The position numbers were made by a program, and so were the translations under genes. From NCBI GenBank assembly GCA_027620015.1, contig JAQCGH010000008.1, forward strand, positions 1-54,726: DNA of 54,726 bases. The letters are read 5' to 3'. The stretch's first letter is position 1; each line of letters starts with the position of its first letter. Source of the DNA: Cyanobacteriota bacterium (GTDB lineage Bacteria > Cyanobacteriota > Cyanobacteriia > PCC-6307 > Cyanobiaceae). The notes under the pieces were generated by a model that had not been told where the DNA came from, made no database searches, and saw only the letters and a list, made by a program, of their open reading frames with translations. Of this stretch, positions 18,834 to 27,843 are shown piece by piece.

Positions 18834-20054
18834 TCAGAAATCCCTTGGTCCAGTATTCATTGGCTGCTCCGGCACCACTCCAAAGCGAAGAAGATTTTTG
18901 TCTATGCCGCTGAGGTAGGACCAACTGCCGCTATCTGGTGCCCAAACTCGCCCTATCAGGGATTCTGCAAGCTCCCGTAATCGCTGAGGGCTGCAGGCTA
19001 CCGGCGCTTGGTAATGGGCTGGCACCAGCCAGCGGATTTCAGATTCGCCAGCCAAAGTGTGGATCCAACTAACCAGGGTCTCCCGGCAGCGGGGAAACAC
19101 CAGCCGCTCCAAGACAGGCGCCACCAACAGTGCAGCCTCAGGGCCTCCGGGCACAAGATGCCGAAATTCAGCCTGCCAGCCCTCCTGCCATCGAAAGGGA
19201 TAGAGGCCGAAATAGGCCCGCGGCGAGCGCACCCCGGCAGCCAGTAGACCGGAAAGCAAATCCCTGATCCCGGGCACCTGCAAATAATCTGGGCGGAGAT
19301 AGGAAGCAAACAGAACCAGACGCTGCCAGCCCCGCCTGCGGCAATCTGGGGTGTCAAGTAAGGGCGCATCACCGCGATCCCTGGCATGGAAAAGCAGCGG
19401 CGTCGGATCTGCATCAAATAATTCCGGGGGTTGGTCACTGATGGCGACTAGGGCATCGGTGACCAGCAGGCAACCGCTGGCACGGTGCAGGCAGGCAACC
19501 TCCATGAAAGTGCCAAGTCCTAGGTCTAAGGGCCCGAGCGGTAGCCAGTGCAGCTCATCAGCGTGAGGAAGGCCCTGCTCAAACAACACCCGGGTTCGCT
19601 GGGCAGGGAACCCCAACCAGGCCAGCGGCAGCGGCAAGGGGAAGCTCCACTGCCTAGGTGTTACCCACACCTGGGCATAAGGGAATGACCTTGCCATCGC
19701 TGGAACCGGCAGTTTGTGCTCAAGACCGGAGCTGGTGGGCAGCACAATCGTGCAAACGGGCCCGCAAGTTTGTTCTAGTTCGGCAAGAGCGGCCCGCACC
19801 TCTCTAGTGGGGGGCACGGGGGCATAGAGCAACAGACCGTCCCGTAAACGCACCACCGTCATCCGGATCGGCACAGCCACGTAAAACACCCCCTGGAGCT
19901 GTTCGAAACTCCAGACCTGGCCAGGGATCAATTCGCGCACCAAGGTGCGGCGGCGGCCGTAGGGGTAGAGCGGCAACAACGGCCACCAAGGCCAACTCTG
20001 ATCTACGCCGAGCGCAACTACATCTCGGCTGCCGGGCTGGTTCACCTCAACCAA
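18834..20054 (-). CDS. DUF4336 domain protein (metallo-beta-lactamase-like relative)
   Basis: A protein of about 406 residues. Residues 25-150 match the DUF4336 pattern: ELIPGQVWSFEQLQGVFYVAVPIRMTVVRLRDGLLLYAPVPPT followed by a GLEHKLPVPAMARSFPYAQVWVTP-type segment. DUF4336 proteins occur in cyanobacteria and plants and are distant relatives of beta-lactamase-fold hydrolases; the reaction is unknown. No signal peptide is seen. The frame opens with TTG at 20054, overlapping the zupT stop; a GTG at 20045 is an alternative start. It is the last gene of the unit with zupT and the degenerate GTPase-like protein. Confidence 0.75.
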   Translation of the reverse strand: MVEVNQPGSRDVVALGVDQSWPWWPLLPLYPYGRRRTLVRELIPGQVWSFEQLQGVFYVAVPIRMTVVRLRDGLLLYAPVPPTREVRAALAELEQTCGPVCTIVLPTSSGLEHKLPVPAMARSFPYAQVWVTPRQWSFPLPLPLAWLGFPAQRTRVLFEQGLPHADELHWLPLGPLDLGLGTFMEVACLHRASGCLLVTDALVAISDQPPELFDADPTPLLFHARDRGDAPLLDTPDCRRRGWQRLVLFASYLRPDYLQVPGIRDLLSGLLAAGVRSPRAYFGLYPFRWQEGWQAEFRHLVPGGPEAALLVAPVLERLVFPRCRETLVSWIHTLAGESEIRWLVPAHYQAPVACSPQRLRELAESLIGRVWAPDSGSWSYLSGIDKNLLRFGVVPEQPMNTGPRDF

Positions 20055-20847
20055 GCAGCACCAAACTGATACTCATCACCAGCATTCCTGCTGTGAGGCC
20101 AGCAATCATCACGTGATGATGGGCCCCAGTGCGCTGTGCGGCAGGTAGCAATTCATCAAAGCAGATATAAACCATCAATCCAGCGACACTGGCAAAAACC
20201 AGTCCCATCACCGTGTCGCTGAGGAATGCTCTTAAAAAGATGTACCCCACCACTGCACCGATGGGCTCGGCCAGCCCTGAAGCGAAAGACACCCAAAAAG
20301 CCGTGCGGCGGCTCCCAGTGGCGTAATACACCGGAGCTGAAATCGCCAGGCCCTCGGGAATGTTGTGGATAGCAATGGCAATGGCGATGCTGATGCCAAG
20401 CTTTGGACTTGAGAGGGCCCCAACAAAGGTGGCTAGGCCCTCCGGGAAATTATGAATGGCAATTGCCAAAGCAGAAAACAGACCTGTACGGAGCAAGATC
20501 TGCGACTGGTCCCTGGGCAAATTGACCACGGGAAGGACTAAACCATGGCTGGGCAGGGCGTTGTCGATTAAAGCCATGACGACCATGCCAGCAAAAAAAA
20601 CCAACACGGTGACCGCATAGCCGGCAGTGGCTCCAAGACCGAGTGTCAGGGCTTGCCTGGCCTTGGGAAATATCTCGACGAAGGAGACAAAAATCATCAC
20701 GCCAGCCGAAAAGCTCAACGACAAACTGAGAAACTTGGGGCTGAATCGGCTTGAGACCAGGCCAAGCAAGCTGCCTAGCCCGGTGCAGAGGCCTGCTACC
20801 AGGGTGAGCAAAAAAGCAAACAGCACCCGCTGATCTAGGGAAATCAA
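20047..20847 (-). CDS. zupT: ZIP-family metal transporter (ZupT-like)
   Basis: Membrane protein that brings zinc or other divalent metals into the cytoplasm. From the TTG at 20847 it has 266 residues and about eight hydrophobic helices. The two metal-site helices show HNFPEG (132-137) and HNIPEG (161-166), the ZIP/ZupT signature. Position 20847 is chosen because the TTG overlaps the TGA of the preceding gene (TTGA) and has GGAG eight bases upstream; the frame stays open to an ATG at 20913 inside that gene. It overlaps the DUF4336 gene by eight bases. Substrate specificity is not readable. Confidence 0.88.
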   Translation of the reverse strand: MISLDQRVLFAFLLTLVAGLCTGLGSLLGLVSSRFSPKFLSLSLSFSAGVMIFVSFVEIFPKARQALTLGLGATAGYAVTVLVFFAGMVVMALIDNALPSHGLVLPVVNLPRDQSQILLRTGLFSALAIAIHNFPEGLATFVGALSSPKLGISIAIAIAIHNIPEGLAISAPVYYATGSRRTAFWVSFASGLAEPIGAVVGYIFLRAFLSDTVMGLVFASVAGLMVYICFDELLPAAQRTGAHHHVMIAGLTAGMLVMSISLVLLG

Positions 20848-22295
20848 GGGGTTGGCTCCACTGCCATCGGATCTGAAAAAATCATGCTGGCAGGGGGCAG
20901 GTTGCGAAGCCATTGCTGGCCCTGCTCAATAAACACCGGCCAGTCCAGTTTTTCAGCCGCCGCTGCCCGAGCCACCAACAGGGGAGCCTGGCGTTTGATC
21001 TCAGCTAGATCCGGCTCACTCACCCCCGCCGAGAGGGCCAACATGTCAGCCATGGACCTGGCCACAACCCGGGTGAGATAGGCGGCGCTGAGGGCCTGCA
21101 ACGCCCCCCCCACCAGCCAGGTGGCGCCATGCAACTTGACCAGGCCAGTCAGAAGCTGGCTGCTCCACTCCACTACCCCCTGGGCAAGGGCTGCCTTGGC
21201 CAGTTCGCTAGCGGCGGCCTGCAATTGCTCGAAAGTCCAGGGACAATCCCAGAGGCGAGCCATTTCGCGCAGCATTAAGCCATTAGCCACCGCAAGCACC
21301 AGCAGATCAAGGCTCGGCAGGGGCGCCGTCACCACCCCGGCCGCCACCAGCCATTGGGTGCGCCGCTGCAGCGGCAGAAAGTGCTGGCGCCGCAGATGCT
21401 CGAGATCGCACTGCCACTGACCATGCAATTGCTCAAGACGACGTAGCTGGCGGCCACGGCGCAGCTCCGCTCCGCCGCTTGCGAGGTACCGGGCCAGGGG
21501 CGAAATGCTGGCTGTAAGGGTCGTGGGTAGGCCATCCCAAAAAAGCAGACGGCTGGGAAGCTCCTGCCCAAGCTGGGAGCGCAATTCAGCGCTCAGAGCT
21601 TGGCGAGACTGGTCATCACTGGGGCAATCCACAAGCAGCCAGGCGGGCTGGGCGGCTGGCAGGGCCTCGAGCCAGCGGAGATCAGCAGCGGAGAGAGGAG
21701 TGCGCAGATGGTGGATGAGGAGGTCGCAGGCAGCAAAGGCTTCAGGCCATGACCAGTCGGCACTCCATGACGGCAAGGGATGGGCCCAGTGGAGCTGCAG
21801 AGGCTCTGAACCGCGCAGTGCCTTGATCAGATCTGATTGCAGAGAAAGAGCTGGAGGAGAGCTACCCACTAGGGCCAACTGCAAGCCCTGCCGATCCAGC
21901 TCCTGGCGGTGGGCTGCCAGTTGATCATTACGCAACCGTTTATCAATCCCCGCCTGGGCTGATGCTGGGTCGCCGGCCAGACGTAAAAACTGGCTCTCAA
22001 GCTGCTCCAGGCGTCGCAACCAGCCACGCACATCCGTAGGGGCTGGCCCTCGGGGTTGACGGCGGTGCAGCAGCGAAGCACCCAAGCCCAAGCCAGCCAA
22101 GGTTAGACCAGAGGCGATGGGCAGGTGGCTCAACCGCAGCAACCCATCGAGGGCGAACCAGCCAACAAGCCCCGTGCCAATAGCCGGAAGCCATGGCTTG
22201 AGAGTCGTGGGCATGGCCTGACGGACCATGGCTAATCCGGCGAGCTGAGAGGGGGTCACCGGCGGCGTCAACGAGCGCTGAACTAGCTGAAGCAT
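20844..22295 (-). CDS. GTPase-like membrane protein (DUF697-type C-terminus) with degenerate P-loop
   Basis: About 483 residues from the ATG at 22295 (a TTG at 22337 would extend it by 14). Two hydrophobic helices lie near 38-55 and 62-76. A segment resembling the first strand of a small GTPase follows at about 140-160 (LQLALVGSSPPALSLQ), where a GxxxxGK[ST] loop would be expected but no GK[ST] is present. The DxxG region reads LVDCPSDDQS. The last 170 residues are a hydrophobic helical region (TAPLPSLDLLVLAVANGLML, TWLVGGALQALSAAYLTRVV) like DUF697 of membrane-associated GTPases. Nucleotide binding looks lost. It is coupled to zupT by overlapping stop and start codons. Confidence 0.7.
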   Translation of the reverse strand: MLQLVQRSLTPPVTPSQLAGLAMVRQAMPTTLKPWLPAIGTGLVGWFALDGLLRLSHLPIASGLTLAGLGLGASLLHRRQPRGPAPTDVRGWLRRLEQLESQFLRLAGDPASAQAGIDKRLRNDQLAAHRQELDRQGLQLALVGSSPPALSLQSDLIKALRGSEPLQLHWAHPLPSWSADWSWPEAFAACDLLIHHLRTPLSAADLRWLEALPAAQPAWLLVDCPSDDQSRQALSAELRSQLGQELPSRLLFWDGLPTTLTASISPLARYLASGGAELRRGRQLRRLEQLHGQWQCDLEHLRRQHFLPLQRRTQWLVAAGVVTAPLPSLDLLVLAVANGLMLREMARLWDCPWTFEQLQAAASELAKAALAQGVVEWSSQLLTGLVKLHGATWLVGGALQALSAAYLTRVVARSMADMLALSAGVSEPDLAEIKRQAPLLVARAAAAEKLDWPVFIEQGQQWLRNLPPASMIFSDPMAVEPTP

Positions 22296-22395
22296 CTTTA
22301 GCTCAGCTTGAAGCGCTGCGCCTGCAGAAAATCGCAATACCTTAAGAGTAAATCAGGGGTCAGCCTTGCCAACTCCAGTAATAAGAGAAAACCCA

Positions 22396-23307
22396 ATGGA
22401 GGCACGTAAAGACAGCCGCGAACAAGTGAAGCGAGTTTTGCTGGTGGCTCTAGCCGTCAACATCAGTATGACGCTGTTGAAATTGTTACTTGGGCTTTTG
22501 AGTGGCTCTCTAGCCGTGCTGGCCGATGCGATGCACAGTGCCACTGATGGATTTTCGAGCTTGTTGGGACTAGTGACAAATGGACTTTCAGATCCCGAAC
22601 CAGACCGGGACCATCCCTACGGGCACCACAAATACGAAGCGGTAGGTGCCCTGGCCATCGCAGCCTTCATTCTGTTCACCGCCTTTGAGATCCTGCAGGC
22701 CGCCCTGGGAAGGCTTAGCACCGGACTACAGCCGTTGCGCATGGACATCCGTGAACTTCTGATTTTACTTTTAGTGCTCGGCATCAACATTCTGTTGGCT
22801 GGCTACGAGCGGTCTGAGGGGCGAAGGCTTGGCAGTCCGCTGCTCAAGGCCGATGCGGCCCACACAAGCAGCGACATTTGGACAACAGCTGTTGTGCTGG
22901 TGGGTCTTGCAGGAGCGGTCTGGCTCAACCTCAGCTGGCTCGACGTTGCCCTTGCGATTCCGCTGTGCTTGCTGCTTGTGAGAGTGTGCTGGTCTGTGCT
23001 GCGAACCAACCTCCCCCAGTTGGTTGATCAAATCGCCATTGCCCCGGAGGCGATTCACCAGGTAGCGATGGATGTGGCGGGAGTCCTCAACTGCCACGAC
23101 ATCGCCAGCCGCGGAGTGCTCGGGCAACAGGTGTTCATCGACATGCACATGGTGGTGGACGCAAATGACCTGCCAACTGCGCACCGGATCACTGAATTGG
23201 TAGAGGAGCACCTTGAAGCCCGATTTGGTCGGGTGCGTTGCACGATTCACCTCGAACCCCGGGAATACGCCAGCGCCGAGATCACCTTTAAGGGCACCCA
23301 TGGCTGA
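22396..23307 (+). CDS. Cation diffusion facilitator (CDF) metal/proton antiporter
   Basis: Exports divalent metal ions from the cytoplasm in exchange for protons. It has 303 residues and six membrane helices in the first 210, then a C-terminal cytoplasmic domain. Helix 2 has the metal site H47 and D51 (ADAMHSATDG); helix 5 has H156 and D160 (ADAAHTSSDIW); DHPYGHHKYE lies between. The HxxxD pairs suggest zinc rather than manganese or iron. The ATG at 22396 has AAGAG upstream; a TTG at 22366 is an alternative. It diverges from the zupT unit, so import and export genes flank a region of about 100 bases. Confidence 0.92.
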   Translation: MEARKDSREQVKRVLLVALAVNISMTLLKLLLGLLSGSLAVLADAMHSATDGFSSLLGLVTNGLSDPEPDRDHPYGHHKYEAVGALAIAAFILFTAFEILQAALGRLSTGLQPLRMDIRELLILLLVLGINILLAGYERSEGRRLGSPLLKADAAHTSSDIWTTAVVLVGLAGAVWLNLSWLDVALAIPLCLLLVRVCWSVLRTNLPQLVDQIAIAPEAIHQVAMDVAGVLNCHDIASRGVLGQQVFIDMHMVVDANDLPTAHRITELVEEHLEARFGRVRCTIHLEPREYASAEITFKGTHG

Positions 23308-23827
23308 GCAGCTGCCACAATTCACCTTGAGGCAAAAAGCCCAGCTTCTGGAATGGGGAGTGGAACTTCAGGCTTCGCCCGGCTGGATTGGCAGCCTGCC
23401 GGTCGCCCTGCTTGAGCGCTGCTGGCTACGCCTCCGCCGAATATCCCTTGAGCAGCTTGCCCTGGTACTTCCGCCAGACGCCAGCGCTGAGGCACCGGAG
23501 CTCGTGCGCTACCGGGGCTGGGTCTCCGCCGGACAACCGGCCTGGTCGGCCCAGCTGCGCTGTTGGCAGGAATTCGGTCAACCGGCCTGCCAGGAGGCTC
23601 TGCGCCACTTTTGGGGCCACCAGGAGCGAGGAAACCATGGCTGGACACTTGCTGCCTATCTAGAACTACTTGAGACTTATAAAAGCCAATTTCAACCAGG
23701 GGTAATGCGAGCCTTACCTCTGATCGTGCTTGCTCGCAACGGGCAGAGGGATCCCCATCGTCTGCATTGGCTCACCCCCCCCTTGGCCAGCCGATGCGGC
23801 ACACTTGCCCCAGACTGCACAACCTGA
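23300..23827 (+). CDS. Hypothetical protein
   Basis: A 175-residue protein of unknown function, rich in leucine, tryptophan and glutamine, with no signal peptide or membrane helix. Recognisable stretches are QFTLRQKAQLLEWGVELQASPGWIGSLPVA-like helices near the N-terminus and RHFWGHQERGNHGWTLAAYL near 110-130. The ATG at 23300 overlaps the CDF stop by eight bases, so the two are probably co-translated. I do not recognise a family; similar proteins may be limited to picocyanobacteria. Confidence 0.65.
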   Translation: MAEQLPQFTLRQKAQLLEWGVELQASPGWIGSLPVALLERCWLRLRRISLEQLALVLPPDASAEAPELVRYRGWVSAGQPAWSAQLRCWQEFGQPACQEALRHFWGHQERGNHGWTLAAYLELLETYKSQFQPGVMRALPLIVLARNGQRDPHRLHWLTPPLASRCGTLAPDCTT

Positions 23828-23831
23828 GGCG

Positions 23832-24308
23832 ATGGCCGACGAAACCACCCCCTCTCAATCTCGCGATGACCAGGGGGGACGTGCCGGTGGCGGCAGACAG
23901 CCAGGCAACCGTGAACCAGGCGGATTCCGCATCAGGCTCAGCGACAACGAGATCCGTGCAGCCAGAGCTATCCAGGAAGGCTTTGCGTTGCGCTCCACAG
24001 TTGCTGCTCTCGGATTTGCCATTCGCACGGTGGCCCAGCTTCTCGAAGAGGGAAAGCTTGACGAACTTGTCATTCAGCAAAGGGCCCAAGCCGGTCCCCG
24101 CGGCGATACCCCTCGGGTGGAGCGCAGGACTGGGGGTGGCGAGGGCCGGGTGATTCGACAGGAGCGTGCACCTCGCATCGACCCCTTCGCTCGACCCAGC
24201 AAGCCTCCTGCGCCGGTAGCTGATCACATCGAGCCGAACTCTGAAGAGGATGCAGGGGCTTCCATCGAAGAACTGGTACCCGAGATCGCTGAGAGCGCCG
24301 AGAGCTGA
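23832..24308 (+). CDS. Hypothetical low-complexity protein
   Basis: A 158-residue protein. Residues 1-32 are a polar, glycine- and arginine-rich tail. Residues 33-83 form a compact helical core (RIRLSDNEIRAARAIQEGFA, then LGFAIRTVAQLLEEGKLDEL). The rest is disordered: a basic segment (84-125), then an acidic C-terminus. The core could be a small helix-turn-helix-like or adaptor domain, but this is a guess. The ATG at 23832 comes five bases after the previous stop, and trpS follows after five bases, so all lie on one transcript. Confidence 0.65.
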   Translation: MADETTPSQSRDDQGGRAGGGRQPGNREPGGFRIRLSDNEIRAARAIQEGFALRSTVAALGFAIRTVAQLLEEGKLDELVIQQRAQAGPRGDTPRVERRTGGGEGRVIRQERAPRIDPFARPSKPPAPVADHIEPNSEEDAGASIEELVPEIAESAES

Positions 24309-24313
24309 ATCCC

Positions 24314-25342
24314 ATGGCACGGCCGAGGGTTCTGTCCGGGGTGCAACCAACCGGGGCTCTGCACCTCGGCAACTGGCTAGGGGCGATCCGCAATTGGGTT
24401 GATCTCCAGAGCAGCCACGACACCTTTTTTTGTGTCGTGGATCTTCATGCGATCACAGTTCCCCATCAGCAAGCTCAGCTCGCAGAGGACACGCTCTCAA
24501 CAGCAGCTCTCTATCTCGCCTGCGGTATCGACCCTGATCGCTCAACTGTGTTCGTGCAGAGCCAAGTGAGCGCACACTGCGAACTTGCCTGGCTGCTCAA
24601 CTGCGTCACTCCACTGAATTGGCTGGAGCGGATGATTCAGTTCAAGGAAAAGGCAATCAAGCAAGGTGATCAGGTGTCTTTAGGCCTGTTGGCCTACCCG
24701 GTGCTGATGGCTGCCGACATCCTTCTCTACGACGCTGATCTGGTGCCAGTGGGGGAGGACCAAAAGCAGCACCTTGAACTCGCCCGCGACATTGCCCAGC
24801 AGCGCATCAACGCCCGTTTTGGTAAGCGCAATGCAGATGGTGAACCAATTCCAGTGCTCAAAGTGCCCGAGCCCTTGATCCTGCGAGACGGTGCCCGGGT
24901 GATGAGCCTCTCCGACGGCAGCTCAAAGATGAGCAAAAGTGACGCCAACGAGGGCTCTCGGATCAATCTGCTGGATCCGCCTGAATTGGTAGTTAAAAAA
25001 ATCAAACGGGCGAAAACAGACCCCACCATGGGGCTGGAATTCGATAATCCCGAGCGACCTGAAGCAGACAACCTTTTGGGGCTCTACGCCCTGCTCTCAG
25101 GCAAAAGCCGGCATGAGGCCGCCGCGGAGTGCAGTGCCATGGGCTGGGGCACTTTTAAGCCCTTGCTAGCAGATGCTGCCGTAGAGGCCTTAAGGCCTGT
25201 TCAGCATTCTTATCAAGAGTGGCGGCAGCAGCCAGGAGCTGTAGCAGAGGTGCTGCGCAATGGCCAGCACAAAGCAGCAACTGTGGCCGAAGAGACCCTC
25301 AAAAGAGTGCGAGAGACATTGGGTTTCTTGCCGCCGGGCTAG
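24314..25342 (+). CDS. trpS: Tryptophanyl-tRNA synthetase
   Basis: Class I aminoacyl-tRNA synthetase that charges tRNA-Trp. It has 342 residues, the usual bacterial length. PTGALHLGNWLG (12-23) carries the HIGH-type signature HLGN, and KMSKS is at 205-209 followed by DANEGSRI. The catalytic segment AYPVLMAADILLYDADLVPVG is typical of TrpRS. The ATG at 24314 follows the preceding gene closely. A 280-base gap separates its stop from the convergent DUF2605 gene. Confidence 0.97.
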   Translation: MARPRVLSGVQPTGALHLGNWLGAIRNWVDLQSSHDTFFCVVDLHAITVPHQQAQLAEDTLSTAALYLACGIDPDRSTVFVQSQVSAHCELAWLLNCVTPLNWLERMIQFKEKAIKQGDQVSLGLLAYPVLMAADILLYDADLVPVGEDQKQHLELARDIAQQRINARFGKRNADGEPIPVLKVPEPLILRDGARVMSLSDGSSKMSKSDANEGSRINLLDPPELVVKKIKRAKTDPTMGLEFDNPERPEADNLLGLYALLSGKSRHEAAAECSAMGWGTFKPLLADAAVEALRPVQHSYQEWRQQPGAVAEVLRNGQHKAATVAEETLKRVRETLGFLPPG

Positions 25343-25621
25343 ACATTTTCTGGGCAATTCCAACCAGCGCCAGGCTCAAAGCGAGCTAATGAGGGCCTGT
25401 GCAGCAAAAAAGCGCTATCTCAATCCTCTCTTTAGGTAACCTGTCGCCGGTCGTGATTGCCTACATCCAGAAGCTCAGCAACCGTTGGATCACCTGGGCA
25501 AAGGGCAAAAAGAACTAACAGCCGCTCAAGCGTCGAAATCGAAAACAAAAGCCAGAAGTGAGTAACCAAAGGATGCCGCTGAGGGCTTGCGATTGCAGAA
25601 GCGATGCACGCCACACAACCG
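25343..25621. other. Intergenic region between convergent trpS and DUF2605 genes
   Basis: 279 bases. The minus strand has one open stretch (25432-25614, GTG start, 60 codons) eight bases after the DUF2605 stop. Its product has a short hydrophobic core, no recognised family and a weak start, so it is not called as a gene. No terminator hairpin with a clear T-run was seen for either flanking gene. Confidence 0.4.
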
Positions 25622-25960
25622 TTACGGCAGCATCACCCCATGCCGGCGCAGGGCGGCTGAAAGATTCCATACCGACAACACCAGTTGATGCCAAGGAGCC
25701 AGGGTCTCCATTTCGAGGGCCATTGGAATTGGAACAGCCTGTCGCAAACTGGTAACAGCACAGAGCTCCTTGCGGGCCTGCACCAATTGATCGCGCAGGA
25801 AGAGCTGTTGGTCTTGGGTCATCACCGCTTCGGGACACTTATCCAGCAGCAAAAGGCCCCGATCAAACGAGGAACTGAAGTCGTCCAGTAATGACCCAAG
25901 CAGCTGATCAAGCAGGACTCCAGGGGATTCAGGCTCGGGTGTTGGAGAAGAAAAACCCAT
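25622..25960 (-). CDS. DUF2605 family protein
   Basis: A 112-residue cyanobacterial protein of unknown function. The family pattern LLDQLLGSLLDDFSSSFDRG followed by LRDQLVQARKELCAVTSLRQAVPIPMALEMETLAPWHQLVLSVW-type helices is clear. It is soluble and mostly helical. The ATG at 25960 is divergent from thrS across 59 bases. In other cyanobacteria a DUF2973 gene often lies next to it; I could not find one here. Confidence 0.82.
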   Translation of the reverse strand: MGFSSPTPEPESPGVLLDQLLGSLLDDFSSSFDRGLLLLDKCPEAVMTQDQQLFLRDQLVQARKELCAVTSLRQAVPIPMALEMETLAPWHQLVLSVWNLSAALRRHGVMLP

Positions 25961-26019
25961 GAAAAAAGTCTAAGAGCTCTGCGTAGGATCCCTCTTCGCC
26001 TCAATCAGATGCTCGATCA

Positions 26020-27843
26020 GTGCCCGTGAACCCAAGCAGCTCCGAGCCAGCACCGATCGCCTTGCTCAAAACCAGCGAAAGCGACCAGCTGCTACGCATT
26101 CGACACTCAATGAGCCACGTGTTGGCCATGGCAGTGCAAAGGCTGTTCCCCCGGGCCCAGGTCACCATTGGCCCTTGGACCGAGAGCGGCTTTTATTACG
26201 ACTTCGACAATCCCGATCCCTTCACCGAGGCCGATCTAAAGGCAATAAAAAAAGAGATGGGCAAGATCATTGGCCGGCGTCTGCCACTTGAGCGGATCGA
26301 AGTAAGCCGCTCTGAAGCCGAGGTCAGGATCAAAGCCCAAAACGAGCCTTACAAGCTGGAGATTCTGGCAGGGATCAGCGAGCCGATAACTCTCTACACC
26401 CTGGGCGAAGAGTGGTGGGACCTCTGTGCTGGGCCCCACGTAGCTAACACCAGTGAGCTAAACCCCAAGGCCTTCGATCTCGAGAGCGTTGCCGGCGCCT
26501 ATTGGCGTGGCGATGAAACAAAAGCCCAGTTGCAGCGCATCTACGGCACCGCCTGGGAAACAGCTGAGCAACTAGCCGAACACAAACGGCGCAAGGAAGA
26601 GGCAAAACGACGCGACCACCGGCGTTTAGGCACCGACCTAAATCTGTTCTCTATCGAGGATGAGGCTGGGGCCGGGCTGGTGTTCTGGCATCCCCGCGGA
26701 GCGCGGATGCGCCTGTTAATTGAAGATTTCTGGCGTCAGGCCCATTTCACAGCTGGATACGAACTTCTGTACACACCACACGTGGCTGATATCAGCCTTT
26801 GGAAAACCTCAGGCCACCTCGACTTTTATGCAGAGAGCATGTTTGGACCCATGCAAGTCGATGAGCGGAAATACCAGCTGAAGCCGATGAACTGTCCCTT
26901 TCACGTCCTCACTTACGCCAACACCCTGCGCAGTTACCGGGAGCTGCCAATTCGCTGGGCGGAGTTAGGCACCGTCTATCGCTACGAACGGCCAGGTGTG
27001 ATGCACGGCCTGATGAGGGTGCGCGGCTTCACCCAGGACGACGCCCACGTGTTTTGCCTACCAGAGCAGATCAGCGATGAGATCCTGCGCATACTTGATC
27101 TGACAGAGGAGATCCTCTCCACATTCGATTTCAAGACCTACGAAATAAATCTCTCCACCCGGCCGGAGAAATCAATAGGCGAGGATGACGTGTGGGAACT
27201 GGCAACACAAGGTCTAATCGAGGCCCTAGATCGCAAGGGCTGGGCATACAAGATCGATGAAGGTGGCGGCGCCTTCTATGGTCCAAAAATCGATTTAAAA
27301 ATCGAAGATGCAATCGGGCGGATGTGGCAATGCTCCACCATCCAGCTCGATTTCAACCTGCCAGAGCGCTTCGCGCTGGAATACGTCGCTGCTGATGGAT
27401 CAAGAAAGCGCCCAATCATGATCCACCGGGCCATCTTCGGCTCGCTGGAGCGATTCTTCGGAATTATGACCGAGCATTATGCCGGCGATTTCCCTTTTTG
27501 GCTTGCACCCGAGCAGCTCCGGTTGCTACCCGTTACCGATGAGGTGATGCCATACGCCAAGCAACTGCTGGATCAGCTCAAGGCCGCAGGCATCCGGGCC
27601 ACCTTGGACAACTCAGGCGAGCGCCTAGGCAAGCTGATTCGCAATGGCGAGCAGATGAAAATTCCCCTGCTAGGGGTGATCGGCGCCAAGGAGGTAGAAA
27701 CAGAATCTGTGAGTCTGCGCAGTAGACGCGAGGGCGACCTAGGCACTCTGACCGTGGCCAAACTGCTAGTTGCCGCATGCGCGGCAACTGCCAACCGGGA
27801 CGGCACCCTTGCCCTACCGGCGATGCAAACACCTATCCCGTGA
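26020..27843 (+). CDS. thrS: Threonyl-tRNA synthetase (lacking TGS domain)
   Basis: Class II synthetase that charges tRNA-Thr. It has 607 residues. The editing domain occupies about 25-220, with HSMSH (HxxxH) and DLCAGPHV (CxxxH) zinc/editing residues. The catalytic core follows from about 240 (motif 2 TVYRYERPGVMHGLMRVRGF; motif 3 near PIMIHRAIFGSLERFFG), then the anticodon-binding domain. The protein starts only about 25 residues before the editing domain, so the N-terminal TGS domain of E. coli-type ThrRS is absent. The start is GTG at 26020. The stop overlaps the GTG of glk (GTGA). Confidence 0.95.
   Translation: MPVNPSSSEPAPIALLKTSESDQLLRIRHSMSHVLAMAVQRLFPRAQVTIGPWTESGFYYDFDNPDPFTEADLKAIKKEMGKIIGRRLPLERIEVSRSEAEVRIKAQNEPYKLEILAGISEPITLYTLGEEWWDLCAGPHVANTSELNPKAFDLESVAGAYWRGDETKAQLQRIYGTAWETAEQLAEHKRRKEEAKRRDHRRLGTDLNLFSIEDEAGAGLVFWHPRGARMRLLIEDFWRQAHFTAGYELLYTPHVADISLWKTSGHLDFYAESMFGPMQVDERKYQLKPMNCPFHVLTYANTLRSYRELPIRWAELGTVYRYERPGVMHGLMRVRGFTQDDAHVFCLPEQISDEILRILDLTEEILSTFDFKTYEINLSTRPEKSIGEDDVWELATQGLIEALDRKGWAYKIDEGGGAFYGPKIDLKIEDAIGRMWQCSTIQLDFNLPERFALEYVAADGSRKRPIMIHRAIFGSLERFFGIMTEHYAGDFPFWLAPEQLRLLPVTDEVMPYAKQLLDQLKAAGIRATLDNSGERLGKLIRNGEQMKIPLLGVIGAKEVETESVSLRSRREGDLGTLTVAKLLVAACAATANRDGTLALPAMQTPIP

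Noticed and set aside
22771-23325. 184-codon antisense frame over the CDF transporter
   Set aside because: It runs opposite conserved membrane-helix codons, and its composition is a product of the coding strand.
23772-24350. Long antisense frame (192 codons) opposite the low-complexity protein
   Set aside because: It mirrors the plus-strand gene, has no domain or ribosome-binding site, and crosses the trpS start; high GC makes such antisense frames common.
25432-25614. 60-codon frame after the DUF2605 gene, tested as a DUF2973 partner
   Set aside because: The product does not match the DUF2973 pattern I know, the start is GTG with no ribosome-binding site, and the other two frames are no better.
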